A program made the position numbers and the translations under genes. Shown one piece after another: positions 26,824 through 34,265 of a stretch of DNA of 47,939 nucleotides; within the stretch, counting starts at the first letter, position 1; each line of letters opens with the position of its first letter. Under the pieces are notes generated by a model. That model was given only the letters and a program-made list of their open reading frames with translations, was not told the DNA's origin and ran no database searches. Origin of the DNA: Aeromonas lacus (GTDB lineage: Bacteria; Pseudomonadota; Gammaproteobacteria; Enterobacterales; Aeromonadaceae); contig NZ_JRGM01000016.1 in NCBI RefSeq assembly GCF_000764665.1, forward strand, positions 1-47,939, written 5' to 3'.

Positions 26824-27726
26824 CTACAAGGTATGGCTGCCAAGCTGCTCTTTGAGAAAATCGAGCCAGACCCGCAGTCGGATATCCCGCTGGGCATCGG
26901 AGTAGAAGACCGCATTGATGGGGCGCGAGGCGCCACTGTTGCTGCGGGCCAGCACCTCCACCAGCGCGCCGCTCTCCCGATCCGGCCCGGTCATGAAATC
27001 CGACAGACAGACGATCCCCTGCCCCGCCAGCGCCAGCTGGCGCAAGGTTTCGCCGCTACTGGCGCGCAGGCTGGGGGTGATGGCAAAGCGATCCCCCTGC
27101 TCGGCACTGAGCAGCGGCCAGTGGTTGAGGTGATCGGGATGCAAAAAACCGAGCAGCTCGTGACCGCTCAGCAGATCCGCCGGTTGGCGCGGGGTGCCGC
27201 GCTCGCTCAAATAAGTGGGGGAGGCCAGCAGCCGCAGCCGCGAACGGCCAAGGGGCAGCGCACGCAGGGAGGAGTCGGTCAGCTCGCCGATGCGGATGGC
27301 CATGTCCACCCGCCGCTCCATCAGATTGATAAAGCCCTCTGAGCTGTGCAGCTGCAACTCGATGGCAGGGTAGCGGCGGCGAAACTCGCCGATGATCGGC
27401 ACCAGCCGGTGCAGGATAAAGGGGGTAGCGGCATCGACTCTCAACACCCCTTCGGGTTGTTCCCGGCGCATCAGCAGATGCCCCTCCGCCTCGCTCATCT
27501 CGGTCAGGATCTTCACCGCCCGCTGATAGAACCAGCTCCCCTCCTCGGTCAGGCTGACCCGGCGGGTGGTGCGATTGAGCAACACGGTGGAGAGCTTCTC
27601 CTCCAGCCGCTTGATGCCACGGCTCACCACCGAGTTATCCATGCCGAGGTTCTCCGCCGCCTGGCGAAAACTGCCCGCCTCCACCACCGCCACAAACAGG
27701 GTCAGTTCATCAGAATGGGTCTTCAT
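26824..27726 (-). CDS. LysR-type regulator, YafC-like
   Basis: This 300-residue LysR-family regulator has an N-terminal helix-turn-helix (DELTLFVAVVEAGSFRQAAE, then NSVVSRGIKRLEEKL) and a substrate-binding domain with DAATPFILHRLVPII and RRVDMAIRIGELTDSSLRA. The pattern, including NRTTRRVSLTEEG and YSDAQRDIRLRVWLDF near the C-terminus, is close to E. coli YafC. In E. coli yafC lies beside dkgB; here a dkgB homologue is also nearby, but three small genes have come between them. It is divergent from the gene at 27920 and may control that group. Confidence 0.85.
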   Translation of the reverse strand: MKTHSDELTLFVAVVEAGSFRQAAENLGMDNSVVSRGIKRLEEKLSTVLLNRTTRRVSLTEEGSWFYQRAVKILTEMSEAEGHLLMRREQPEGVLRVDAATPFILHRLVPIIGEFRRRYPAIELQLHSSEGFINLMERRVDMAIRIGELTDSSLRALPLGRSRLRLLASPTYLSERGTPRQPADLLSGHELLGFLHPDHLNHWPLLSAEQGDRFAITPSLRASSGETLRQLALAGQGIVCLSDFMTGPDRESGALVEVLARSNSGASRPINAVFYSDAQRDIRLRVWLDFLKEQLGSHTL

Positions 27727-27919
27727 TGCTGTTATCCGGACAAGAGTAATGGGCCTTTATAGGCGCAGCCGCTGTGGATTGGCAAGTCTGTGGTGGCGCG
27801 CCCCTTACTTTGTGCAGATAAATAACGTGACAGCGAGCCCACACCACACTCGCGATTTGTCAGTACAATGCAGCCAGAAAAGCACCGTATGGCACCAAGC
27901 AATCACAAGGACGAACACC

Positions 27920-28318
27920 ATGACATTTGAAGATCGGCTGGCCGCCGCCCATCAGGAACTGGCGAGCAAAGGGGTATGGCATGCCAACTACAATCCCCCT
28001 CTGTGCAGGCTGCTGCGCAGGTTTGGTTATCCCGTCAAACCGCCCCACTATGAGGGCTGGCTAACCAACGTTCTGGTATTCGGGGTCGGCATTGGTCTTG
28101 TCTGGGGCATGGCGATGTGGTTTTTCAGCTGGCAACCTATGGCAATAGATCTGCTGTTTGCCCTGCGCCAAACAGCCTTGTTTGCGGGATTCGTCGGCCT
28201 GACCATGGCATCTTGGCTCTGGCTGCGACGCAAGCAGCTTAAACTGACCCCGTGGGAACAACTTGCTGAGCCCACCGATGCTGTTGATGAGGGAGATGAA
28301 CTGAATGAAAGCCCATGA
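27920..28318 (+). CDS. Small membrane protein, DUF6404-like
   Basis: This 132-residue protein has an amphipathic N-terminus (MTFEDRLAAAHQELASKGVW), a conserved-looking block NYNPPLCRLLRRFGYPVKPP, two hydrophobic segments (about residues 50-70 and 80-99) and an acidic tail. The layout fits what I recall of DUF6404 proteins of Aeromonas and Vibrio; this name is tentative and the function is unknown. The start follows AAGGACGA. Its 3' end overlaps the next gene by 14 bases, so the two are probably co-expressed. Confidence 0.75.
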   Translation: MTFEDRLAAAHQELASKGVWHANYNPPLCRLLRRFGYPVKPPHYEGWLTNVLVFGVGIGLVWGMAMWFFSWQPMAIDLLFALRQTALFAGFVGLTMASWLWLRRKQLKLTPWEQLAEPTDAVDEGDELNESP

Positions 28319-28667
28319 AAAACTGAACTATGTGGAGTTTGCGGCCAGGGATCTCGCCGCGACCAAGGCCTTCTTTCAGACTGTATTTGGCTGGCAGTTT
28401 GTCGATTACGGCCCCGACTACTGTGCCTTTGCCAATGAGGGGCTGGATGGCGGATTCTATAGGGCGGATCAGTGCAGCCAGGCAGCTCAGGGCGGCGCCC
28501 TGCTGGTGTTCTACAGCGCCGATATTGAAGCGACTCAAGCCAAGGTGAGCCAACACGGTGGCACCATCAGTCGCCCATTATTCGACTTCCCCGGTGGACG
28601 CCGTTTCCACTTCGTTGAACCCAGCGGTAATGAGTTTGCCGTCTGGTCGGAACCCGCCGGCACCTGA
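28305..28667 (+). CDS. VOC-superfamily (glyoxalase-fold) protein
   Basis: This 120-residue single-domain protein of the vicinal oxygen chelate fold reads through two beta-alpha-beta-beta-beta modules: KLNYVEFAARDLAATKAFFQ with VFGWQFVDYGPDYCAF, and LLVFYSADIEATQAKV with FDFPGGRRFHFVEPSGNEFA. The E-P-x-G-N-E-F ending is typical of VOC members that bind a metal or small molecule. The substrate cannot be told. The start is embedded in the upstream gene. The C-terminus ends just before a 136-bp gap. Confidence 0.85.
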   Translation: MKAHEKLNYVEFAARDLAATKAFFQTVFGWQFVDYGPDYCAFANEGLDGGFYRADQCSQAAQGGALLVFYSADIEATQAKVSQHGGTISRPLFDFPGGRRFHFVEPSGNEFAVWSEPAGT

Positions 28668-28803
28668 TAAGCAAGCACCTGATAATAGGGGGCCACGGCC
28701 CCCGATTGCTGTGCCTCTCTCAATTCACTGCTGCGCCATTAACCCTGTTTCCAGCAAGTCACGGCAGGCATACTGACCCTTCGTTTTTGCCAAGGAGGTT
28801 CCG

Positions 28804-29100
28804 ATGTCATCACCCGTTATTGTGATTGCCCAGCTTGAAGCCAAACCCGAATATGCCGAGCAGTTTCGCGCCGCCCTTGAGCCGCTGATTGCGGCCACCC
28901 TGCAAGAGGCGGGCTGCCAGCGCTACCAGCTGCATCAGGATCTGGACAATCCAAACAGCTGGATGCTCTACGAGGTGTGGGAGAGCGAAGCGGCCCTCAC
29001 CCCCCATCAGGGCCAGCCCCACTTTACCCAGTTTGTCGCCAAGGCCGAACCCTGGTTTGCCAGCAGCACCATTCGCCGCTATCAGCCGCTGGACGCCTGA
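28804..29100 (+). CDS. Putative antibiotic biosynthesis monooxygenase (ABM) / YgiN-like protein
   Basis: This 98-residue protein has the dimeric alpha-beta ABM fold: VIVIAQLEAKPEYAEQFRAAL, EAGCQRYQLHQDLDNP and WMLYEVWESEAALTPHQGQP. These segments are characteristic of YgiN-type quinol monooxygenases and related proteins. No cofactor site can be claimed from sequence. The ATG at 28804 has AAGGAGG eight bases upstream. It is followed 46 bp later by dkgB on the same strand. Confidence 0.87.
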   Translation: MSSPVIVIAQLEAKPEYAEQFRAALEPLIAATLQEAGCQRYQLHQDLDNPNSWMLYEVWESEAALTPHQGQPHFTQFVAKAEPWFASSTIRRYQPLDA

Positions 29101-29146
29101 TCCGCCGCGCCACTGAGCGCCCTTTGCAACCCGTTTGAGGAGTAGC

Positions 29147-29950
29147 ATGATGAAGATGCCCAACCTGGGTCTTGGAACCTTTCGCCTGACCGGTCACCCC
29201 CTGCGCGACTCTCTGTTGCAGGGGCTGGAACTTGGCTACCGCCACATCGACACTGCCCAGATCTACGCCAACGAAGCCGAAGTGGGCCAGCTGATGAGCG
29301 AGAGCGGCGTGCCCCGCCAGGATATCTATCTGACCACCAAGGTGTGGACCAGCGAGTTTGGCCCGGGCAAGGTGATCCCGAGCCTTGAAGTAAGTCTGGA
29401 GAAGCTCGGCACCGACTATCTGGATCTGACGCTGATCCACTGGCCCTCCCCCAAGGATGAGGTGCCGATGGCGGTCTATCTGGAGCAGTTGGCCGAGGCT
29501 AAAGCACAAGGCCTGACCCGCGAGATCGGGGTCTCCAACTTCACCGTGGCCCAGCTTAAAGAAACCATCGACATTCTGGGGCCGGGCGCCATCGCCCACC
29601 AGCAGGTGGAGATCCACCCGCTGCTGCAAAACCGCAAGGTGGTCGAGTTCTGCAAAGCCCAGGGTATCGCCGTCACCGCCTATATGCCGCTCGCCTATGG
29701 CAAGGTGCTCACCGAGCCGCTGCTGATGGAGATCGGCAAACGCCACGGGGTATCGGCGGCGCAGGTGTCGCTGGCCTGGCTACTTGCCCAGAACATGGCG
29801 GTGATCCCTAGCTCCACCAAGCGGGAGAATCTCGCCGCCAATCTGGCCGCCCTCGATATCACCTTGAGCAGCGAGGAGATGGCCGCCATCGCCACACTGG
29901 AGCGGGGCGAGCGCTGCGCCAACCCGGATTTTGCGCCGGACTGGGATTAA
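29147..29950 (+). CDS. dkgB: Aldo/keto reductase, 2,5-didehydrogluconate reductase B-like
   Basis: This NADPH-dependent aldo-keto reductase is similar to E. coli DkgB, which reduces 2,5-diketo-D-gluconate and methylglyoxal-like aldehydes. The 267-residue protein has the catalytic tetrad elements: Asp and Tyr in YRHIDTAQIYANEAEVG, Lys in LTTKVW and His in LIHWPSPKDE. The cofactor segments GLTREIGVSNF and VIPSSTKRENLAAN are also present. The ATG at 29147 follows GAGGAG. The DkgB/YafC pairing supports the assignment. The terminator at 30084 lies about 130 bp downstream. Confidence 0.93.
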   Translation: MMKMPNLGLGTFRLTGHPLRDSLLQGLELGYRHIDTAQIYANEAEVGQLMSESGVPRQDIYLTTKVWTSEFGPGKVIPSLEVSLEKLGTDYLDLTLIHWPSPKDEVPMAVYLEQLAEAKAQGLTREIGVSNFTVAQLKETIDILGPGAIAHQQVEIHPLLQNRKVVEFCKAQGIAVTAYMPLAYGKVLTEPLLMEIGKRHGVSAAQVSLAWLLAQNMAVIPSSTKRENLAANLAALDITLSSEEMAAIATLERGERCANPDFAPDWD

Positions 29951-30009
29951 GCAGACACAGGCTCAACGATAGCAAGAGCGGGGGCCATGAGCCCTCAACC
30001 AGATAGCTC

Positions 30010-30050
30010 CCCCTCATCCCCAACCCTTCTCCCGCAAGGGGAGAAGGGAG
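30010..30050. repeat. REP-like palindromic element
   Basis: The text CCCTCATCCCCAACC followed by CCCTTCTCCC-GCAAG-GGGAGAAGGG resembles the intergenic REP-type palindromes seen in many copies in gammaproteobacterial genomes: a CCCTCA-like head and a C-rich/G-rich stem. Only one copy is visible here, so its repeat nature is inferred. Confidence 0.5.
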
Positions 30051-30083
30051 CAAATAACGCTCAATGACATTTTTCAGCACCAG

Positions 30084-30111
30084 CGGGAGGAACAATACCT
30101 CCCGATTTTTT
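30084..30111 (+). terminator. Terminator downstream of dkgB
   Basis: CGGGAGG and CCTCCCG pair around AACAATA, followed by ATTTTTTG. It is the only good terminator between dkgB and the MFS gene. Confidence 0.8.
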
Positions 30112-30322
30112 GTCTCCAATACCGCGTGCCACTGCCGTCAGTGCAGCTGACATCTTCCCGCCCCCTCGACTGTCCCTTGCTCCTTAACCGCTCCCCCTTT
30201 GTAGTGGTCAACTAAATCCCGACTCTCTGCACGCTGTTGCCCCTGCGCTCACTTAACTCTGCACGGCCGCTTTTGGCTTCGTTGTCTCAGTTACTCCCAC
30301 TCCCCTCACTATTGCTGCTGAT

Positions 30323-30361
30323 TTGGCAAAAGTAATTTGATGTAACCATCATTTTTGCCAA
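30323..30361. promoter_or_regulatory. Spaced inverted repeat upstream of the MFS transporter
   Basis: TTGGCAAAA (30323-30331) and its exact reverse complement TTTTGCCAA (30353-30361) have centres 30 bp apart, about three helical turns. The pair ends 61 bp before the MFS start codon. It could be a looped or cooperative operator for an unknown regulator. Confidence 0.4.
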
Positions 30362-30422
30362 CAAACTGTCTCGGCATACTGGCGCCATTCTCCCGTCGGG
30401 AGTCCCTAACCAAGGAGTTGTT

Positions 30423-31601
30423 ATGCCACTGGCGTTATTTGCCCTCACCTTAAGTGCCTTTGCGATCGGCACCACTGAATTTGTGATCGTGGGGCTTATC
30501 CCCACCATCGCCGAGCAGCTCAATGTCTCGCTCCCCTCGGCGGGCCTGTTGGTCAGCCTCTATGCCCTTGGCGTAGCCATCGGCGCCCCCGTGCTCACGG
30601 CGCTCACTGGCAAGGTGCCGCGCAAGTGGTTGCTGGTAGGGTTGATGGCGCTCTTTACCGCCGGCAACCTGCTGGCCTGGCAGGCCCCCGGTTACGAGAG
30701 CCTGATTGTGGCCCGCATCCTGACCGGATTAGCGCACGGGGTCTTCTTCTCGGTGGGCAGCACCATCGCCACGGGTCTTGTGGCCAAAGAGAAGGCGGCG
30801 AGCGCCATCGCCATCATGTTCAGCGGCCTTACCGTGGCGCTGGTGACCGGCGTACCGCTTGGCACCTGGATTGGTCAGGTCTTTGGCTGGCGCGAGACCT
30901 TTCTGGTGGTGAGCCTGCTCGGCCTCGTCGCCATGGTGGGTAGCCTGCTGCTGATCCCGAGCAACCTGCCCAAGGGGGCGGCCTCCACCATCCGCGAACA
31001 GCTCTCGGTGCTGACCAAGAAGCCGCTGCTGCTGGTCTACGCTAAAACCGCCCTCGGTTACGGTGGCGCTTTCACAGCCTTCACCTTCCTTGCCCCCATC
31101 CTGCAGCAGATAAGCGGTTTTAGCGCCGGTGCGGTGAGCCTGATCCTGCTGGTTTACGGGGTATCGGTCGCCGTCGGCAATATCTGGGGCGGCAAGCTGG
31201 CCGACAAGATGGGTCCGCTGCCGGCGCTCAAGCTGCTGTTTGCAGGTCTCGCTGTGGTGCTGCTGGCCCTCACTTTCACCGCGCCGCACCCGGTGCTGGC
31301 GGTATTGACCGTACTGGTGTGGGGCGCTTTTGCCTTCGGCAATGTGCCGGGCCTGCAAGTGCTGGTGGTACAGCAAGCCGAACGCCATACCCCCAAGGCA
31401 GTGGATGTGGCCTCCGGCCTCAATATCGCCGCCTTCAACGTCGGCATTGCGCTGGGATCGATCGTCGGTGGTCTGGTGGTGGAGCACCTTGGCCTGATCC
31501 ACACCCCCTGGATCGGCGCCCTTATCGTGCTGCTGGCCTACGGGCTGACTCATGTCAGCGAGCGCCGCGAAGCCGTCCGGCTCGCCGCCTGTCAGGCATA
31601 A
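30423..31601 (+). CDS. MFS transporter of the DHA1 (AraJ/YdhP-like) efflux group
   Basis: This 392-residue major facilitator has twelve predicted membrane helices. The N-terminal pattern FAIGTTEFVIVGLIPTIAEQ and the helix 2-3 loop motif LTGKVPRKWLL are typical of the AraJ/YdhP drug:H+ antiporter group, as are ARILTGLAHGVFFSVGSTIA and LNIAAFNVGIALGSIVGG. The substrate is unknown; relatives export arabinose, purine analogues or drugs. The ATG follows AAGGAG. It stands alone, with a terminator on the far side. Confidence 0.9.
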   Translation: MPLALFALTLSAFAIGTTEFVIVGLIPTIAEQLNVSLPSAGLLVSLYALGVAIGAPVLTALTGKVPRKWLLVGLMALFTAGNLLAWQAPGYESLIVARILTGLAHGVFFSVGSTIATGLVAKEKAASAIAIMFSGLTVALVTGVPLGTWIGQVFGWRETFLVVSLLGLVAMVGSLLLIPSNLPKGAASTIREQLSVLTKKPLLLVYAKTALGYGGAFTAFTFLAPILQQISGFSAGAVSLILLVYGVSVAVGNIWGGKLADKMGPLPALKLLFAGLAVVLLALTFTAPHPVLAVLTVLVWGAFAFGNVPGLQVLVVQQAERHTPKAVDVASGLNIAAFNVGIALGSIVGGLVVEHLGLIHTPWIGALIVLLAYGLTHVSERREAVRLAACQA

Positions 31602-31645
31602 GCTGTGCCAGCAGGCCGCTCTGCCTCTCCCGTCATCACATAAAA

Positions 31646-31671
31646 ACGAGCGGCTTATGCCGCTCGTCTCT
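31646..31671. terminator. Terminator between the MFS gene and the hvf operon
   Basis: ACGAGCGGC and GCCGCTCGT form a 9-bp stem with a TTAT loop. CTCTTTT follows on the plus strand and TTTTTATG on the minus strand, so it can end both the MFS gene and the convergent hvfX gene. Confidence 0.8.
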
Positions 31672-31698
31672 TTTCACGCTCTGTTATTTTGTCTGTTG

Positions 31699-32307
31699 TT
31701 ATGCAGTGCGGGAAACCACCTCCCCCTTGCTCACTGCACGCTTGAGCCAGTAGTCGAGGCTGACATAGCGACCCCCGCCGTAAACCAGCAGTACCAGCAG
31801 CATCACGAAGTAGGTGGCGGCAAATTCCATCCCGTTGTTGAGCATCACGGGGTCTCCCAGTTCGGTGATGTAGTTGTAACGACCGGGGAAGTTGGCGGCC
31901 AGCCACTCGATAAAGCCGTTGAGGCGCACAGTGGCCTCCATGCTGCCAGTGGCGATGGCATCCCAGCCGTGCTTCCAGTGCACCATGGCGCTTGCCACGC
32001 TCATCAGGAAAATAGTGGGAATGGCCATGATGCGGGTAAAGAGGCCAAGGGCGATGCAGATGCAGCCCAGCACCTCGGTGCCCGCCGCCAGAAAGGCGAG
32101 CAGGGTCGGGAACGGCAGGTTGAGCCCCCCTTCCGAGACCGGGGCGCCAAACCAGGCGACCGTGCCGGCAAAGCCCACCACCTTGGAGTGGGCCCCCACA
32201 TAGATGACCGGAATGAGATAGAGGCGAATGGCCAGCAGGGCCAGAAAATCGAGCCGCTTACACTGGGCTACCGCCCGCTCGTACCACTGGATCAGGGTGT
32301 TGTTCAT
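31699..32307 (-). CDS. hvfX: DoxX-family membrane protein (HvfX-like)
   Basis: This 202-residue integral membrane protein of the DoxX family has four hydrophobic regions (about residues 20-40, 65-90, 92-105 and 160-180). The family pattern FLALLAIRLYLIPVIYVGAH and AAGTEVLGCICIALGLFTR is clear. DoxX proteins are regular partners of DUF692/DUF2063 genes in copper-binding RiPP operons, where their role is not settled (redox partner or export have been considered). Its ATG overlaps the hvfC stop by four bases (ATGA). It is the last gene of the operon; the terminator lies 30 bp downstream. Confidence 0.85.
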   Translation of the reverse strand: MNNTLIQWYERAVAQCKRLDFLALLAIRLYLIPVIYVGAHSKVVGFAGTVAWFGAPVSEGGLNLPFPTLLAFLAAGTEVLGCICIALGLFTRIMAIPTIFLMSVASAMVHWKHGWDAIATGSMEATVRLNGFIEWLAANFPGRYNYITELGDPVMLNNGMEFAATYFVMLLVLLVYGGGRYVSLDYWLKRAVSKGEVVSRTA

Positions 32308-33098
32308 GGGAATTCTCCTTGGTGTTTGCTAGATGAGGGCAAGGGCGCGCCGGACTGGCGCTCGCCAACGGACAAGGTCAGCAGACCCAGCCGGTAAAAA
32401 TGGCGTGCCCACCCGGTCAGATCAAAATCGTGGCGAACCTGTTGCACCTGTTGCTGGAACGCGGCTTGGGTGCTCCCCGGCTGCTGTTGCAGCAACTGGA
32501 TCAGCGCCACGTCCCATTCGCGCAACCGCTGGGTCACCACCTGATGATCCGGGCTGCGAAACAGGCCATAGAAGTGGTTGCCCTGCCGAGTCGGCACCAC
32601 GCCGCTGCGGCGAATGGCAAAGGGGAGTTCAAGCAGTTGCAGGGTGGGATTGAGCCCGAGCGGACTCTCCGTCGTCACCTCCTCCTCCGCCGTAACTTGC
32701 GGCACCACCCGCTGGTCAATCTCGACACAGAGGCAGGCCCACTCGTACTCCAACAGCGCCAGCCGCTGCTTTGGCCAGTTGAGGGAGCCCTCACTGTGGC
32801 GATGCTGCACATAGCGGACAAACTCGGTGGCAATATGGTGAAACTCGGGAGCCTCGGCGCCGTGCTGGATAACAAAGCTCTCCACCAGCTGCCATCTGTC
32901 CACCGGCGCCCAGTGAGCGTGGGTGAGCGGAAAAGCACTCTCCAGCACCGACTCCACATTGGCGCGCACGCTGCGGGCATAGTGGCTGGCGATGCCATCC
33001 TGCGGCAGCCGCACCCGGCTCGCCAGCCAGGCGGTCTGCTGCTGCATCCGCTGCGGCGCCGTTTTGGGCGCGCTGATCAGAGATAACCGTCTATCCAT
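32304..33098 (-). CDS. hvfC: HvfC-like DUF2063 partner protein of the DUF692 enzyme
   Basis: This 264-residue protein of the DUF2063 (putative DNA-binding domain) family is the recognition partner of DUF692 enzymes in RiPP pathways. The N-terminal half has IASHYARSVRANVESVLESA followed by FPLTHAHW, the typical Y-R-x-N-hydrophobic-ALESAFP pattern. The second half is probably the peptide-binding domain. The start at 33098 (MDRRLSLISAPK) was chosen because it overlaps the hvfB stop by 8 bases; the frame is open upstream but without similarity. Despite the family name, DNA binding is not expected here. Confidence 0.84.
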   Translation of the reverse strand: MDRRLSLISAPKTAPQRMQQQTAWLASRVRLPQDGIASHYARSVRANVESVLESAFPLTHAHWAPVDRWQLVESFVIQHGAEAPEFHHIATEFVRYVQHRHSEGSLNWPKQRLALLEYEWACLCVEIDQRVVPQVTAEEEVTTESPLGLNPTLQLLELPFAIRRSGVVPTRQGNHFYGLFRSPDHQVVTQRLREWDVALIQLLQQQPGSTQAAFQQQVQQVRHDFDLTGWARHFYRLGLLTLSVGERQSGAPLPSSSKHQGEFP

Positions 33099-33948
33099 AG
33101 CGCACCTCCCGCACCTGACTGTCGAGCGCCTCGCAACAGGCGCCGTGCACCCGTGCCAGCTCGGCCTCCAGCTCTGCCAGCGGTGGCAGATGGTGATCCC
33201 GCTCCAGCAGCAGGGGGCGCAGGCCGTGGGTCTGCACCGTATAACGGGCCAGCGCCACCACCGCCTCGCAAACTGGACGACCATGGGTATCCAGCAGGGT
33301 GCCATCCGCCTCTTCCAGATGACCGGCGATATGGAAGTAGCGGATCGCACTGCCCGGCAGCCCGGCGATCATCCGTTTGGGGCAGTAACCGTGATTGCGG
33401 CTGTTCACAAAGACGTTGTTGATATCGAGCAGCAGCTCGCAGCCGCTGCGCGCCACCAGCTCGGCGAGAAAATCCTCCTCCGGCATCTCATGGTCATAAC
33501 CGTGGTAGTAGGAGATATTTTCCAGCACCAGCGGGCGGGCCAGCGCCTCCTGCACCTGCTCGATCCGCTCGGCCAGATAGGGGATATTCTCCCACTGGCG
33601 CGGCACCGGCAGCAGTTCGTAGAGATAACCCTGCTGGTCACGGGAAAAGCTCAGGTGCTCGCTGTAGATCTCGATACCGAACCCGTCCAGAAAAGTGCGG
33701 ATCTGGCCGAGCAGGGCGCGGTTGAGAGGCTGACAATCGCCGAGGGAGAGGCTGAGCCCGTGGGCCACCAGCGGGTACCGCTCGGCCAGCTGATGCAGCT
33801 GCGCCCGCTTGGCGCCGCCGATGGCCATCCAGTTCTCCGGCGCCAGCTCGAGAAAGTCGATACCGGGGCGCATGGGGCCGGCGCAGAGTGCATCCAGATA
33901 CTCCTGCCGCAGCCCGATCCCCCGACTGCGGAAGCTTATTGGCCGCAT
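33091..33948 (-). CDS. hvfB: DUF692 multinuclear iron enzyme (HvfB/MbnB-like)
   Basis: This 285-residue TIM-barrel protein belongs to the DUF692 family, which uses two or three iron ions and O2 to convert peptide Cys residues into oxazolone/thioamide or related heterocycles. The metal-ligand positions of the family are all visible: ELAPENW, the H in LVAHGLSLSLG, IYSEHLSFS, LVLENISYYHGYD, LLLDINNVFVNSRNHG, FHIAGHLE, DTHGRPV and LLERDHHLP. The protein therefore looks catalytically complete. It overlaps hvfA by 13 bases and hvfC by 8. Haemophilus HvfB and methanobactin MbnB are the closest functional models. Confidence 0.92.
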   Translation of the reverse strand: MRPISFRSRGIGLRQEYLDALCAGPMRPGIDFLELAPENWMAIGGAKRAQLHQLAERYPLVAHGLSLSLGDCQPLNRALLGQIRTFLDGFGIEIYSEHLSFSRDQQGYLYELLPVPRQWENIPYLAERIEQVQEALARPLVLENISYYHGYDHEMPEEDFLAELVARSGCELLLDINNVFVNSRNHGYCPKRMIAGLPGSAIRYFHIAGHLEEADGTLLDTHGRPVCEAVVALARYTVQTHGLRPLLLERDHHLPPLAELEAELARVHGACCEALDSQVREVRYG

Positions 33949-34265
33949 ACCCCCTCCGTCATCTTGCTGCCCTTGCTGGATGTGTCGCCATCAATCCCCT
34001 CTCCTGCCACGCCACACTTGCCATCGCGAGCGCGCACCAGCCGCCCCTGCGGATCACTGTCGAGGGCTTGCTTTTCAAAGCGCTTCTCGGTGCCGCACTT
34101 GCCCGCGGCGCACTTGCCGCCGTGCTGTTCGCTGGGGGCTGCCTTGACCGGCGCATCGCTCGGGGTGGCCGCCAGCGCCAGTCCCGGGGTCAGGGCAATC
34201 AGGCTGGTCATGGCGATGGAGAGAGTCAGTTTGCCGGTGGTTTTGTTGCTGCTTGAGTTACTCAT
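33936..34265 (-). CDS. hvfA: HvfA-like precursor peptide with four Cys motifs
   Basis: This 109-residue low-complexity secreted protein is probably the RiPP substrate. Residues 1-33 are a signal peptide with a long polar start (MSNSSSNKTTGK) and a hydrophobic core, likely cleaved at ALA-AT. The mature part has exactly four cysteines, each in a G-x-C setting: GGKCA (Cys52), AGKCG (Cys57), DGKCG (Cys84) and EGVCG (Cys107, two residues from the end). The Haemophilus HvfA repeat is EGKCG, so only the last site here keeps the leading Glu. The middle (Phe63-Arg80) is charged. It starts inside the end of the MBL gene (8-base overlap). Confidence 0.82.
   Translation of the reverse strand: MSNSSSNKTTGKLTLSIAMTSLIALTPGLALAATPSDAPVKAAPSEQHGGKCAAGKCGTEKRFEKQALDSDPQGRLVRARDGKCGVAGEGIDGDTSSKGSKMTEGVCGQ

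Larger units (their letters stand above)
29951..30422. other. 472-bp intergenic stretch between dkgB and the MFS gene
   Basis: No gene was recognised. The stretch contains a REP-like palindrome (30010-30050), a terminator (30084-30111) and a spaced inverted repeat close to the MFS start (30323-30361). These are listed separately. The central 150 bases show nothing that I can assign. Confidence 0.6.

Noticed and set aside
28688..28703. GC hairpin GGGGGCC-AC-GGCCCCC after the VOC gene
   Set aside because: No T-run follows and the 2-base loop is too tight for a normal terminator; left as an unassigned palindrome.
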